A stretch of 64,000 bases of DNA from Streptomyces sp. NBC_00344 (GTDB lineage: Bacteria > Actinomycetota > Actinomycetes > Streptomycetales > Streptomycetaceae): the NCBI RefSeq assembly GCF_036088315.1, contig NZ_CP107996.1, positions 6,189,001 through 6,253,000 of the forward strand. Direction: 5' to 3'. The position numbers and the translations under genes are program-made. Under the pieces are notes generated by a model. It was given only the letters and a program-made list of their open reading frames with translations. It was not told where the DNA came from and searched no databases. Numbering within the stretch: the first letter of the stretch is position 1; each line of letters opens with the position of its first letter. This document shows, one piece after another, positions 28,337 to 37,779 of the stretch.

Positions 28337-29422
28337 ATGAGCACCACCAGCACCACCAGCACCACTTCACGCATTCCCTATCGCCTGGTACGCAAGGGCC
28401 TGGTCATGTCGCCGCTGCCAGGCGAGGCCGATGAGGCCGAAGGAGTCCTCAATCCGGCGTCCGGACGCACTCCCGACGGGCGCCTGCATCTGCTGCCGCG
28501 CCTCGTCGCCGAGGGCAACGTCTCCCGCGTCGGCCTCGCCGAGGTCACGTTCACCGACGGCGTTCCCAGCGGCGTCGAACGGCGCGGCGTCGTCCTCGCG
28601 CCCGACGAGGGCTGGGAGCGCGGAAAGCACAACGCCGGTGTCGAGGACCCGCGTGTCACCTGGATACCCTCGCTCGGCAAGCACGTCATGTCCTACGTCG
28701 CCTACGGTCCGCTCGGGCCGAAGCCGGCCATCGCCGTGTCCGACGACCTGACCGAATGGACCCGGCTCGGCCCGGTCCAGTTCGCCTACCAGCCGGACCT
28801 CGACACCGACCTGAACCTCTTCCCGAACAAGGACGTCGTCCACTTCCCGGAGCCGGTGCCCGGCCCCGACGGGGAACCCGCCTACGCGATGCTGCACCGT
28901 CCGATGTGGGACCTCGGCTGGTTCCGGCCCGGGGAGGGTGTCCATCTGCCTGCCGGGATCACCGACGAACGGCCCGGCATCTGGATCTCGTACGTGCCCG
29001 TCGCCGAGGTCGAAGCCGACATCCGTGCCCTGGCCCGCCCGCGCGACCACCGCCTCGTCGCGCTGTCCGCATATCCCTGGGAGGACCTGAAGATCGGTGG
29101 CGGCCCCGCCCCTGTCCGGGTGCCCGAGGGGTGGCTGCTCATCCACCACGGCGTCTCCGGCCACATCGAGGACCCCTTCGCGCAGAACCAGAGTGTTTCC
29201 TATGCGGCCGGCGCCATGATCCTCGACCCGGCCGACCCCGCGAGGGTCCTCGCCCGCTCCGAGGAGCCGCTCATGGCACCCGAGACCGAAGAGGAGCGGG
29301 CCGGCACGGTCCCCAACGTCGTCTTCCCGACCGCCATCGAGGAGATCGACGGGAAGAGTTACGTGTTCTACGGCATGGCCGACGCGCACATCGGCGTCGC
29401 CCTGCTGGAGCGCACCGCATGA
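28337..29422 (+). CDS. GH130-family glycoside phosphorylase/hydrolase
   Basis: A 361-aa five-bladed propeller enzyme of family GH130. The conserved GVEDPRVTW block (near residue 103) holds the Asp that acts as proton donor; PAYAMLHRPMWD, GWLLIHHGVSGH and GTVPNVVFPTA are further family blocks. Most characterised GH130 enzymes phosphorolyse beta-mannosides and release alpha-mannose-1-phosphate, but some are hydrolases. A phosphohexomutase in the same operon favours phosphorolysis. The N-terminus is a Ser/Thr run. The gene lies eight bases after the permease and overlaps the next gene by ATGA. Confidence 0.85.
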   Translation: MSTTSTTSTTSRIPYRLVRKGLVMSPLPGEADEAEGVLNPASGRTPDGRLHLLPRLVAEGNVSRVGLAEVTFTDGVPSGVERRGVVLAPDEGWERGKHNAGVEDPRVTWIPSLGKHVMSYVAYGPLGPKPAIAVSDDLTEWTRLGPVQFAYQPDLDTDLNLFPNKDVVHFPEPVPGPDGEPAYAMLHRPMWDLGWFRPGEGVHLPAGITDERPGIWISYVPVAEVEADIRALARPRDHRLVALSAYPWEDLKIGGGPAPVRVPEGWLLIHHGVSGHIEDPFAQNQSVSYAAGAMILDPADPARVLARSEEPLMAPETEEERAGTVPNVVFPTAIEEIDGKSYVFYGMADAHIGVALLERTA

Positions 29423-30639
29423 CCTCCGCTCCGGCCCCGCTGGGCCTCGGACTGGTCGGCTGCGGCGGCTTCGGGGCGTACGTCCTGGACGCCGTGGCCG
29501 ACCTGGCCGGGCTGGTCCCGGTCGCCGTCGCGGACCCCGACTCCGTACGGGCGAGTTCCCTCGGCGAACGCCACGGCGTGCCCGCGCTCGCCTCCCTGGA
29601 GGAACTGCTGGAGCGCGAGGACGTGGCGGCCGTCGCCATCGCCACACCGCCGGCCGCACACGCAGCCATGGCCACGGCCGCGCTGCGTGCCGGCCGGCAC
29701 GTGTTCTGCGAAAAACCACTCGCCACCACGGGGCGGGACGCCGGAGCTGTCGCGCGCGAGGCCGAGCGTTCGGGGCTGGCCCTCGTCGTCGACCACGTGC
29801 TGCGCTACAACCCGCTGCTGCGGGCCGTGGAACGGCTCACCGACCAGGGACTGCTCGCGCCCCCGCGCCGGTTCCTGTTCGAGAACGACGCATCCGACCA
29901 GGACCTCGGCCCCGATCACTGGTTCTGGGACCGCTCGCACAGCGGCGGCATCTTCGTCGAGCACGGCGTGCACTTCTTTGACGCCGCACGTGCCCTGCTG
30001 GGCTCCGAGCCGCTCAGCGTGCGCGCGACCGCCGTACGGCGGCCCGGCGGACCCGTCGACATGGTCAGCGCCGACGTCCTCCACCCGGGCGGCGTCCTCG
30101 CCTCCCACCTGCACTCCTTCACTCACGCACACCGCTGCGAGCGCCAGCTCATGCGTCTGGACCACGGGTTCGCCGAAACCAGGATCGACGGATGGATCCC
30201 GGTGCGCGCCGAGATCTCTGCGTGGACCGACGAGGAGGGGGCCAGGGCCTGGGAGCGGCTGCCCGCGCGGGCAGCCGCGCTGCTGCACGTGGAGGGGTTC
30301 CGCCCGCACGGCGGCGAGCGGGTATCCGTCGCGGTCGAACGCGATGCGGGCGCCGGTGCGCCCGCGCGCGGGCGCGGAGAGCAACGCGTCGTACCGCACC
30401 ATGTCCGCGCCGTGCTCGACCTCGGCGGCGAGGCACGAAAGCCGCACGTCTACAGCGAAAGCGTTCGCGCCGCCGTCGCCGATCTGGTCCGCGTCGCCCA
30501 CGGCGGCGGCACCCCGGTCGCCGACGCGCTCGCCGGTCTCAGCGCCGTCCTCGTCGCGGAGAGCGCGACGCTGGCCGCCGACACCGGCACCGAACAACAC
30601 GTGCCCGGTCCCGCGCCGCACATCCAGGAGCGCTCATGA
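29419..30639 (+). CDS. Gfo/Idh/MocA-family oxidoreductase
   Basis: A 406-aa NAD(P)-dependent sugar or polyol dehydrogenase. The Rossmann motif GLVGCGGFGAYV lies at the N-terminus and the EKP motif (FCEKPLATTG near residue 98) is intact. Blocks such as GGIFVEHGVHFFDAARALLG in the substrate domain are typical. In sugar operons such enzymes oxidise or epimerise a ring hydroxyl, sometimes to allow NAD-dependent glycoside cleavage. Coupled by ATGA overlaps on both sides. Confidence 0.88.
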   Translation: MTSAPAPLGLGLVGCGGFGAYVLDAVADLAGLVPVAVADPDSVRASSLGERHGVPALASLEELLEREDVAAVAIATPPAAHAAMATAALRAGRHVFCEKPLATTGRDAGAVAREAERSGLALVVDHVLRYNPLLRAVERLTDQGLLAPPRRFLFENDASDQDLGPDHWFWDRSHSGGIFVEHGVHFFDAARALLGSEPLSVRATAVRRPGGPVDMVSADVLHPGGVLASHLHSFTHAHRCERQLMRLDHGFAETRIDGWIPVRAEISAWTDEEGARAWERLPARAAALLHVEGFRPHGGERVSVAVERDAGAGAPARGRGEQRVVPHHVRAVLDLGGEARKPHVYSESVRAAVADLVRVAHGGGTPVADALAGLSAVLVAESATLAADTGTEQHVPGPAPHIQERS

Positions 30640-32258
30640 GCTGGTGGCAGGACACCGTCTGCTACGAGGTGTACCCGCGCGCCTTCGCCGACTCGGACGA
30701 CGACGGGATCGGCGATCTCGCCGGGGCGGCCGCCCGGCTGGGCCACATCGCCGAACTGGGGGCGGACGCTGTGTGGATCACGCCGTTCTACCCGTCGCCG
30801 CTCGCCGACGGCGGATACGACATCGCCGACCACACCGGCGTCGCCGCGGACCTCGGCACATCCGACGACTTCGGCCGCCTCATCGCCCGCGCCCACGAAC
30901 TGGGCCTGAAGCTCATCGTCGACCTCGTACCGAACCACACCTCCGACCAGCACTCCTGGTTCCAGGAGGCGCTGGCAGCAGGACCTGGTTCCGCCGCACG
31001 CGGACGCTACCTGTTCCGCGCCGGACGCGGCCCGTGCGGCGCGCTCCCGCCCAACGACTGGCAGTCGGCCTTCGGCGGCCCCGCGTGGACCAGGGTGGCC
31101 GACGGCGAGTGGTACTGCCACCTGCACGCCCCCGAACAGCCCGACCTCAATTGGCGCGATCCGGTGGTGCGTTCCGCCTTCGCCGACATCCTGAGGTACT
31201 GGCTGGACCGAGGTGTGGACGGCTTCCGCGTCGACGTCGCGCACGCCTTGTTCAAGGCCGAGGGCCTTCCTGACGCCGGGCCCGGACAGCATCAGGACCC
31301 ACGGCGCAACCACCTCCTGCCGTACTACGACCAGGAGGAACTGCACCCGCTGTACCGCGAGTGGCGTGCCCTGCTGGACACCCACCCGGCGCCGCCGGGC
31401 GCGGTACCGCCGCACCACCGGGTGATGGTCGCCGAGTCCGCCGTGTTCGATCCGTCCAGGCTGGCCCGCTACATCAGGCCCGGCGAGATGCACCAGGCCT
31501 TCAACTTCGCCTTCCTGGAAGCCGACTGGGACCCTGTGCAGCTGCGCCGCGTCATCGACGCCTCGCTGTCCGCCCCTGGTGGCGGATCGGTCACCTGGCT
31601 GCTCTCCAGCCATGACGCGGTCCGCCCGGTGACCCGTTTCGGTTCCGCCGACCGCGCCCGAGCGGCGGCCCTGCTCATGCTGGCGCTGCCCGGCTCCGCC
31701 TATCTCTACCAGGGCGAGGAACTCGGCCTGCCGCAGGCGGTCGTCCCCGACGACCGCATCCGCGACCCGCTGTGGGAACGCTCCGGACACACGGACCGGG
31801 GCCGCGACGGCTCCCGCGTACCGCTGCCCTGGTCCGGCGACCGGGCCCCGTACGGCTTCACCGCCGCCGGCCCCGGACACACCTGGCTGCCGCAGCCGGA
31901 CGACTGGGCCCGGTACACCGTGGCCGCCCAGGAACAGGACCCCGCCTCGACGCTCGCCCTCTACCGCACCGCCCTGCGGCTGCGCCGCGCTCATCCGGCC
32001 CCCGACCCGGCGGCCCCGCCCCACTGGTACTCGGCACCGGGCGATCCGTACCTCGCTTTCCGGCGCGGCACACTGGCCTGCGTCGTCAACCTCGGTACCC
32101 GGTCGCTGTCCTGGGCCGCGCTCGGTGTACCGGGCCGCCCGGTACTGGCCAGCGGCCCCATCGAAGGCGAGACGCTGTCACCCGACACCGCCCTGTGGCT
32201 CCTCGACACCGACGTTCCGCACCCCCGTGAAGGAGACGGCCATGGCTGTGCCCGCTGA
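30636..32258 (+). CDS. GH13-family alpha-glucosidase-like enzyme
   Basis: A 540-aa TIM-barrel amylase-family enzyme without signal peptide, so cytosolic. Catalytic residues are D200 (DGFRVDVAHA), E267 (VMVAESAVF) and D327 in SSHDAVRP. The N-terminus WWQDTVCYEVYPRAFADSDDDG is that of oligo-1,6-glucosidase/alpha-glucosidase (GH13_30-like) members, which cleave alpha-glucosides. It should process the imported sugar or its fragments. The ATG overlaps the preceding stop (ATGA); its own last 17 bases overlap the mutase gene. Confidence 0.9.
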   Translation: MSWWQDTVCYEVYPRAFADSDDDGIGDLAGAAARLGHIAELGADAVWITPFYPSPLADGGYDIADHTGVAADLGTSDDFGRLIARAHELGLKLIVDLVPNHTSDQHSWFQEALAAGPGSAARGRYLFRAGRGPCGALPPNDWQSAFGGPAWTRVADGEWYCHLHAPEQPDLNWRDPVVRSAFADILRYWLDRGVDGFRVDVAHALFKAEGLPDAGPGQHQDPRRNHLLPYYDQEELHPLYREWRALLDTHPAPPGAVPPHHRVMVAESAVFDPSRLARYIRPGEMHQAFNFAFLEADWDPVQLRRVIDASLSAPGGGSVTWLLSSHDAVRPVTRFGSADRARAAALLMLALPGSAYLYQGEELGLPQAVVPDDRIRDPLWERSGHTDRGRDGSRVPLPWSGDRAPYGFTAAGPGHTWLPQPDDWARYTVAAQEQDPASTLALYRTALRLRRAHPAPDPAAPPHWYSAPGDPYLAFRRGTLACVVNLGTRSLSWAALGVPGRPVLASGPIEGETLSPDTALWLLDTDVPHPREGDGHGCAR

Positions 32259-33630
32259 CCCCGCGCCGCGCACCGGTCTGTCCGCACTCGTCAAGGCATA
32301 CGACGTGCGCGGCGTCGTACCCGATCAGTGGGACGAGCGGACGGCCGCCCTGTTCGGCACCGCGTTCGTACAGGTCACGGGGGCGCGTGCGCTCCTGACC
32401 GGACACGACATGCGGGCGTCGTCGCCGGGCCTCGCACGGGCCTTCGCGCGAGGAGCCGTCGCGCAGGGCGCGGACGTCACCGAGACCGGCCTGTGCTCGA
32501 CGGACCAGCTGTACTACGCCTCCGGCGCATTCGACCTGCCCGGCGCCATGTTCACCGCCTCGCACAATCCGGCCCGCTACAACGGCATCAAACTGTGCCG
32601 GGCCGGCGCCGCACCCGTCGGCCAGGACAGCGGACTCGCGGAGATCCGCACGCTCGTGGAGCGGTGGACCGACGCGGGCGGACCGCCGCCGCCCGCCCAT
32701 CGCACCGGGACGGCCACCCACCGGGACACCCTGCGGGAGTACGCGGGCCACCTGCGCACGCTCGTCGACCTGACCGGAGTCCGCAGGCTCAAGGTCGTCG
32801 TGGACGCAGGCAACGGCATGGGCGGCCACACCGTGCCCACGGTCTTCGCCGGCCTCCCGCTCGACGTCGTACCGATGTACTTCGAGCTGGACGGCAACTT
32901 CCCGAACCACGAGGCCAATCCGCTCGACCCGTCGAACATCGTGGACCTCCGGGCCCGTGTCCGAGCAGAGCACGCCGATATCGGCCTCGCCTTCGACGGG
33001 GACGCCGACCGCTGCTTCGTGGTCGACGAGCGCGGTGAACCCGTGTCGCCCTCCGCGATCACCGCGCTCGTCGCCTCCCGCGAGCTCGGCCGCAGGCCCG
33101 GTGCCACAGTCCTGCACAACCTGATCACCTCACGCGCCGTGCCGGAGGTCATCCGCGAAGCGGGCGGCACCCCTGTGCGCACCCGCGTCGGCCACTCCTT
33201 CATCAAGGCCGAAATGGCCCGTACCGGCGCCGTGTTCGGCGGCGAGCACTCCGCGCATTACTACTTCGCCGACTTCTGGAATGCCGACACCGGAATGCTC
33301 GCAGCGCTCCACGTCCTGGCCGCGCTCGGCCGACAGGCCGGTCCGCTGTCGTCACTCACACGCCGCTTCGAGCGGTACGCCTCCTCAGGAGAGATCAACT
33401 CAACGGTCGATGACGCGGCCGGCCGCCTCGCCGCCGTCCGCGCGGCCTGGAACGACCTGCCCGGCGTCACGATCGACGAACTCGACGGCCTTACCGTGAA
33501 CGGCCCGGAATGGTGGTTCAACCTCCGCCCGTCCAACACCGAACCCCTTCTGCGGCTCAACGCCGAGGCCCGTGAGCCGCACACCATGCGAGAGCTGCGC
33601 GACGAAGTCCTGGACCTCGTCCGCGCCTGA
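32242..33630 (+). CDS. Phosphomannomutase/phosphoglucomutase
   Basis: A 462-aa alpha-D-phosphohexomutase interconverting hexose-1- and hexose-6-phosphates. The active-site Ser 107 lies in TASHNP, the metal loop is DGDADR (252-257), the sugar loop GGEHSAHYY and the phosphate loop RPSNTEP near the end. Mannose versus glucose preference cannot be read with certainty. ATG 32242 has AAGGAG at 32230-32235, inside the GH13 gene. It would feed a GH130-derived mannose-1-phosphate, or glucose-1-phosphate, into glycolysis and is the last gene of the operon. Confidence 0.92.
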   Translation: MAVPADPAPRTGLSALVKAYDVRGVVPDQWDERTAALFGTAFVQVTGARALLTGHDMRASSPGLARAFARGAVAQGADVTETGLCSTDQLYYASGAFDLPGAMFTASHNPARYNGIKLCRAGAAPVGQDSGLAEIRTLVERWTDAGGPPPPAHRTGTATHRDTLREYAGHLRTLVDLTGVRRLKVVVDAGNGMGGHTVPTVFAGLPLDVVPMYFELDGNFPNHEANPLDPSNIVDLRARVRAEHADIGLAFDGDADRCFVVDERGEPVSPSAITALVASRELGRRPGATVLHNLITSRAVPEVIREAGGTPVRTRVGHSFIKAEMARTGAVFGGEHSAHYYFADFWNADTGMLAALHVLAALGRQAGPLSSLTRRFERYASSGEINSTVDDAAGRLAAVRAAWNDLPGVTIDELDGLTVNGPEWWFNLRPSNTEPLLRLNAEAREPHTMRELRDEVLDLVRA

Positions 33631-33982
33631 GGTGGGGGACGGCGACGGCGGTGTGTGGACCGGGGTGGTCCGCAGACGCGCGTCAGCCCGTCGTCCAGCG
33701 ACGGAGTTTCCCGGGGTCGCGTACGAGCGGATGCCCTTGATGCGGCCGCCCGCGACGCCGAACGGGTTCCCGCCGTCGATGAGGTGGGGCGGGATCCCGG
33801 ACTGTCTCGCCGCACCTTCCGGAGCAGACGGTGAGCCGCATGAACGCCGGCAGACCCGGCGCGTCGGTGCCGCCCTCAGGACACGCGGTCCTGCGGCGAA
33901 CGGGTGAGGGTTGGCGTCCCGGCCCCGCCCGCGGTGTTTCCTGGACACGCAACAGCACCCGTACGCCGGCCCAGGAGGCCCC
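33631..33982. other. Intergenic region with a coding-like stretch
   Basis: About 350 bp without an intact gene. On the minus strand, roughly 33815 to 33685, a frame with strong G/C third positions reads PHLIDGGNPFGVAGGRIKG..., then loses coding bias; a neighbouring frame ends PGKLRRWTTG-stop. This looks like the tail of a decayed gene with a frameshift, but no family was recognised. AGGAGG of the next gene lies at 33973-33978. Confidence 0.3.
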
Positions 33983-34303
33983 GTGATCGCCCCGAGTGAG
34001 CTGTCCGACCCCGCCGTCCGCGCCTTCGTCGGAGCCGTCAACGCGGGTGACCGGGCCGCCTTCCAGGAAGTTCTCACCCCTCACGTGACCATGTCCGACG
34101 ACGGCTCGGACCGCGACGTCACACAGTGGGCCGAGAAGGAGATCTTCTCCTCCGGAGGCCACATGGTCGTCAGGACCGAGTCCGACCGCGGTCTCTTCCT
34201 GATCGTCGACTACCGCAATGACACGTGGGGCGAGATGCGCACCGTCTGGCGCTTCACCGTCGAGGGCGGAAAGATCAGCCGTTTCGAGACCGGCCAGGCC
34301 TGA
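33983..34303 (+). CDS. NTF2-like / SnoaL-like small protein
   Basis: A 106-aa cystatin-like alpha+beta protein of the NTF2/SnoaL superfamily: AVRAFVGAVNAGDRAAFQEVLTPHVTMSDDG followed by strands GMRTVWRF-like and KISRFETGQA at the end. Such proteins may bind or isomerise small ligands; the function here is unknown. GTG 33983 is chosen because AGGAGG lies four bases upstream; the frame extends 24 codons further up without support. Confidence 0.75.
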   Translation: MIAPSELSDPAVRAFVGAVNAGDRAAFQEVLTPHVTMSDDGSDRDVTQWAEKEIFSSGGHMVVRTESDRGLFLIVDYRNDTWGEMRTVWRFTVEGGKISRFETGQA

Positions 34304-34525
34304 GCAACACCCCTCAGGCCGGCCCGGTCCTGACCCGCCGAACCATTCAGGTCATCGGGCACCCAGCGCCGCGCCGTACCGGCGGAACCCGGACGCCCCG
34401 GCACCAACACCGAGCGGCTCGGCGGCCGGCCCTGGCCCCGTCCGTGACGCTCGTCCGGTCGTCCGTGGCGCTTCCGTCGCCGGGTTCCGCCCGGATGCGC
34501 ACGGCAGGCCGGGCACCACGGCGAA

Positions 34526-34558
34526 CGGCCCCGCCACCAGCAGTGGGTGGCGGGGCCG
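34526..34558. terminator. Bidirectional hairpin terminator
   Basis: CGGCCCCGCCACC (34526-34538) pairs perfectly with GGTGGCGGGGCCG (34546-34558) around a seven-base loop, between the converging NTF2-like and P450 genes. The rest of this 310-bp gap shows no gene. Confidence 0.85.
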
Positions 34559-34613
34559 CATTCCCGGGGTCCTGCGGGCCGTGGGAAGGGGCGCTCGGAT
34601 GGGCCCCGTCCGA

Positions 34614-35837
34614 TCAGGCCTTGGTCAGGCGCATCGGGAGGCTGCGCAGCCCGCCGACGATGAACCCGCCCGCGGGTTCAAGGGATTCGTCCGGGACGCC
34701 CAGTTCGAGGTCGGGGAAGCGGGCGAAGAGGGCCGGAAGCGCGATCCGGGCCTCCATACGGGCCAGTGGGGCGCCCACGCAGTGGTGCACCCCGTGGCCG
34801 AAGCTGAGGTGTTCAGGGCTGGGACGGCGGACGTCGTAGTCGGATGCCGTGCCGCCGTGCTGCTGCGGGTCACGGCCGGTGGCCGCGAACGACGGCAGGA
34901 TCGCATCGCCCTTGCGGATGGTGGGGCCGCCGGGAAGGCTGATGTCCTCGACCGCGAAGCGGAGCGGCAGGTTGGCCACGCTGGGGGCCCAGCGGAGGGT
35001 TTCCTCGATGACGTCGTTCCAGGAGACCTCACCCGCGAGCACCGCACTGAGCTGATCGGGATGCGTGAGCAGGGCGTGGACGGCGTTGCCGATGAGGTTG
35101 ACGGTGGTCTCATGGCCGGCGACGAGAACGAGGAGGAGCGTGTCGATCAGCTCCTGTTCGCTCATCTTCTCGCCGTCCTCGTCATGGGAGGTGACCAGGA
35201 GACTGGTCAGATCCTCGGCGGGGTCCTTCCGCTTGAGCTCGGCCAGGCCGCGCAGCAGCGCCTGGATGGCCACGAAGGTGGCGCCCGCCTCCTCCGGGTC
35301 GGACGAGGTCATGATGATCTCGGAGTGCCGGGCCAGCTCGCTGCGGGTCTCGCCCTCGGGAATTCCGAACAGCTCACCGATGACCTGCATCGGGAGCGGA
35401 TGCGTGAAGCCCGCGCGCAGGTCGACGACGGAGCCTGCCGGAACGGCGGCCAGTTCGTCGAGCAGCTTGGCCGTGATGCGCTCGACCGACGGGAGCATCG
35501 CCTCGGTCCTGCGGGAGGTGAACGCCGGGGCGATCAGCTTGCGAAGCCGCCGGTGGTCGCTCCCGTAGGCGGTGAACATGTTCGTGACGCCGACCCAGGT
35601 CGCCAGCCAGGACTCCTGATACTCGCCCCGCTGCCAGGCAGGCCAGTGCTGACGCGCGTCCTTGGACACCCGCGGGTCGGTCAGCAGCTCCTTGAGCAGA
35701 CCGTGGGTGGTGATCGCCCAGGCCTGCGGACCGTCGGGGAGCTGAACGAGCGTGGCAGGGCCTAGTTCGCGGAGGCGGGCTGCTTCTGCGTGGACGTCTG
35801 CTCCGGCCGGGTCGAGGGCGACGGGCTGCTGTTCCAT
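34614..35837 (-). CDS. Cytochrome P450, CYP154-like
   Basis: A 407-aa soluble P450. The oxygen-activation motif AGHETT is at 240-245, the K-helix ExxR at E279-R282 and the haem loop [10 protein letters not shown] with ligand C353. All essential residues are present. The N-terminus ([22 protein letters not shown]) is that of the CYP154 family, often paired with CYP157 in streptomycete conservons. ATG 35837 has AGGAG seven bases upstream and lies inside the preceding P450 gene, so the two overlap by 76 bp. Confidence 0.92.
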   Translation of the reverse strand: MEQQPVALDPAGADVHAEAARLRELGPATLVQLPDGPQAWAITTHGLLKELLTDPRVSKDARQHWPAWQRGEYQESWLATWVGVTNMFTAYGSDHRRLRKLIAPAFTSRRTEAMLPSVERITAKLLDELAAVPAGSVVDLRAGFTHPLPMQVIGELFGIPEGETRSELARHSEIIMTSSDPEEAGATFVAIQALLRGLAELKRKDPAEDLTSLLVTSHDEDGEKMSEQELIDTLLLVLVAGHETTVNLIGNAVHALLTHPDQLSAVLAGEVSWNDVIEETLRWAPSVANLPLRFAVEDISLPGGPTIRKGDAILPSFAATGRDPQQHGGTASDYDVRRPSPEHLSFGHGVHHCVGAPLARMEARIALPALFARFPDLELGVPDESLEPAGGFIVGGLRSLPMRLTKA

Positions 35838-37174
35838 GGGGTGGCTCCTGCCTGATCGGGGGTGATGGGGGTGAAGCGGGCCGGAAGGGCTGCGAGAGCC
35901 CTTTGGAAACCACCCGGGCGCCATGTCAGCTCATCGCTCGGCACCGCGAGTTCGATGTCGGAGAGCCAGGCGGTGAGCCGCTCGATCGCGGTGGTGACGA
36001 TCACCAGGGCATGTCGCTGCACCGGGCAGGCATGGGGACCCGACGCCCAGGACAGATGGGCGCCGCTGCCGGAGCGGGACTGTTCCAGCGAGACGTTGCC
36101 GTATTGGGTGTTGGCCGCCGCGTAGGAGACCAGTACCAGCTGTCCGGCGCGCACCCAGGTGCCGTGGAAGAACACGTCACGGCGCGGGTAGTGGGCGGAG
36201 TAGTTGGCCATCGGAGGGTCGTTCCACAGCACCTCGTTGATGGCGTCCTGCGCCGTCAGCGCACCGCCCGACAGAGTGCTGTAGTAACGGTCGTCGGAGA
36301 GCATCCGGGAGAGCGCGTTGCCGATGAGGTTGCCGAGCGGTTCGTTTCCCGCCGCCATCGTCAGGACGATCTGAGGGATGACTTCCTCGTCCGACAGTCC
36401 GTTGGGGTGGTCCAGGAACCAGGACGTCAGGTCCGGTCCGCGCTGCGCCTTCTTCGAGCCGACCATCTCCATGATGTACGCCTCGAAGGCGGCGTTGGCC
36501 GCGTTGGCCTCCTCGGGCGACGCACCGTCCATCAGCCCGGAGATGGCCGCGATGAGCTGGGGGCCGTAGGCGTCCGGCATGCCGAAGAGGTTGTTGAACA
36601 TCAGGACCGGCAGGAGCTGCGCGTATTCCGACACGAGGTCGACGGTCCCCGAGGCCCCGAAGTTCTGGATGAGGGTGTCGGCCGCGTGCCGGACGCGGGC
36701 ACGCAGTTCGTGCGGTTCGACGAGCTGGAAGCTGTCGGTGATCACTTGGCGGTAGCGCTTGTGCACCTCGCCGTCGTTGAAGAGGGCGTTGGGCCGCCAG
36801 CCCAGCATCGGCATGACCTGCGAGTCGGCCGGCACGGTCCGCATCCAGTCGCGGGAGTCCTTGGACCAGGTGGTGTCGTCGTTCAGCAGGTCCAGCGCGG
36901 CCCGGTAGTCGGTGACCAGCATGGCCGTCACATCAGGGGCGATCTCTACGGGCGCGAGGGCTCCGTACTGGCGCAGATGTGCGTAGTAGCGGTGCGGGTC
37001 GGCCGCGAACTCCGGGTCGTAGAGCCTGATGAGCGAATCGCGGTCGGCCCGGTCGAGCGGGTGGCCGGCCGGCGCGGCTGCGTCCGCCGGCGCGGCGAAC
37101 GCGTCGGGCCCGTCATGGGCGTGCGCCGGGCAGCCCGGCGGGGGTGTGGCACCCGGCTGGTGCGGGGAAGTCAC
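35762..37174 (-). CDS. cvnE: Cytochrome P450, CYP157-like (cvnE), without ExxR
   Basis: A 470-aa divergent P450. The K-helix motif reads EVLW (314-317) instead of ExxR, the I-helix reads AGNEPLG where a Thr is normal, and the haem loop is [11 protein letters not shown] with C383 but no Phe seven residues earlier and Pro after the Cys. Loss of ExxR is a known trait of the CYP157 family, so this is probably functional rather than decayed. GTG 37174 overlaps the GTPase gene stop by GTGA. A Pro/Ala-rich N-terminal tail and a Ser/Thr/Pro-rich C-terminal tail flank the core; the latter is encoded in the overlap with the CYP154 gene. Confidence 0.9.
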   Translation of the reverse strand: MTSPHQPGATPPPGCPAHAHDGPDAFAAPADAAAPAGHPLDRADRDSLIRLYDPEFAADPHRYYAHLRQYGALAPVEIAPDVTAMLVTDYRAALDLLNDDTTWSKDSRDWMRTVPADSQVMPMLGWRPNALFNDGEVHKRYRQVITDSFQLVEPHELRARVRHAADTLIQNFGASGTVDLVSEYAQLLPVLMFNNLFGMPDAYGPQLIAAISGLMDGASPEEANAANAAFEAYIMEMVGSKKAQRGPDLTSWFLDHPNGLSDEEVIPQIVLTMAAGNEPLGNLIGNALSRMLSDDRYYSTLSGGALTAQDAINEVLWNDPPMANYSAHYPRRDVFFHGTWVRAGQLVLVSYAAANTQYGNVSLEQSRSGSGAHLSWASGPHACPVQRHALVIVTTAIERLTAWLSDIELAVPSDELTWRPGGFQRALAALPARFTPITPDQAGATPWNSSPSPSTRPEQTSTQKQPASAN

Positions 37175-37779
37175 TGATTCTCCAGGGGCGTGTGGGCCAG
37201 TACGTGCCCGACGAGCGCTATCAGTGCGTCGACGGATTGATTCCGTTCGCGGGCGTCGCACAGTACGAGCGGTGTGTCGGGGTGCAGATCGAGGGCGTCG
37301 CGCAGCTGTTCGACGTCGTAGTGCGGCGCGTCGGGGAAGGTGTTGACCGCCACCGCGTAGCGCAGCCCGGCCTCCTCGACGATGTCCATCACCTCGAAGG
37401 AGTCGGCAAGCCGTCGGGTGTCGGCGAGGACGAGGGCGCCCAGCGCCCCACGGGCGATGTCCTGCCACAGGGGCCGGAAACGCTTCTGTCCGGGTGTGCC
37501 GAACAGATACAGCACCAGGTCCCCGGGGAGGGTCAGACGTCCGAAGTCGATGGCGACCGTGGTGGTGGTCTTGTCCCGGACACCGGCGAGGTCGTCGACA
37601 TTCGCGCCGCTCTGCGTCATGACCTCTTCGGTGTGCAGCGGCGGGGTTTCGGACAGCGTACGGATGAGCGTCGTCTTGCCGACGCCGAACGGTCCGGCGA
37701 CGAGGAGTTTGACTAGCGTCTGATCAGCGCCGGAGAGGTACATGGCGCCGGCGCTAGGACTTGAGAGAGCGGAGTCCAT
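37171..37779 (-). CDS. cvnD: Conservon GTPase CvnD (MglA-like)
   Basis: A 202-aa small Ras-like GTPase of the conservon type. The P-loop GPFGVGKT spans 29-36, the G3 region appears as LFGTPGQKRF and an NTFP stretch stands at the G4 position, without the classic NKxD. In studied streptomycetes CvnD works with CvnA-C as a membrane-associated G-protein-like switch. ATG 37779 with GGAGAGGG six bases upstream is preferred over ATG 37743; this makes it overlap cvnC by 26 bp. Confidence 0.93.
   Translation of the reverse strand: MDSALSSPSAGAMYLSGADQTLVKLLVAGPFGVGKTTLIRTLSETPPLHTEEVMTQSGANVDDLAGVRDKTTTTVAIDFGRLTLPGDLVLYLFGTPGQKRFRPLWQDIARGALGALVLADTRRLADSFEVMDIVEEAGLRYAVAVNTFPDAPHYDVEQLRDALDLHPDTPLVLCDARERNQSVDALIALVGHVLAHTPLENQ

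Noticed and set aside
35762..37174. CYP157-like gene as a pseudogene
   Set aside because: The frame is intact, codon use is normal, the haem Cys is kept and loss of ExxR is a family trait; its place in the conservon also argues for function.
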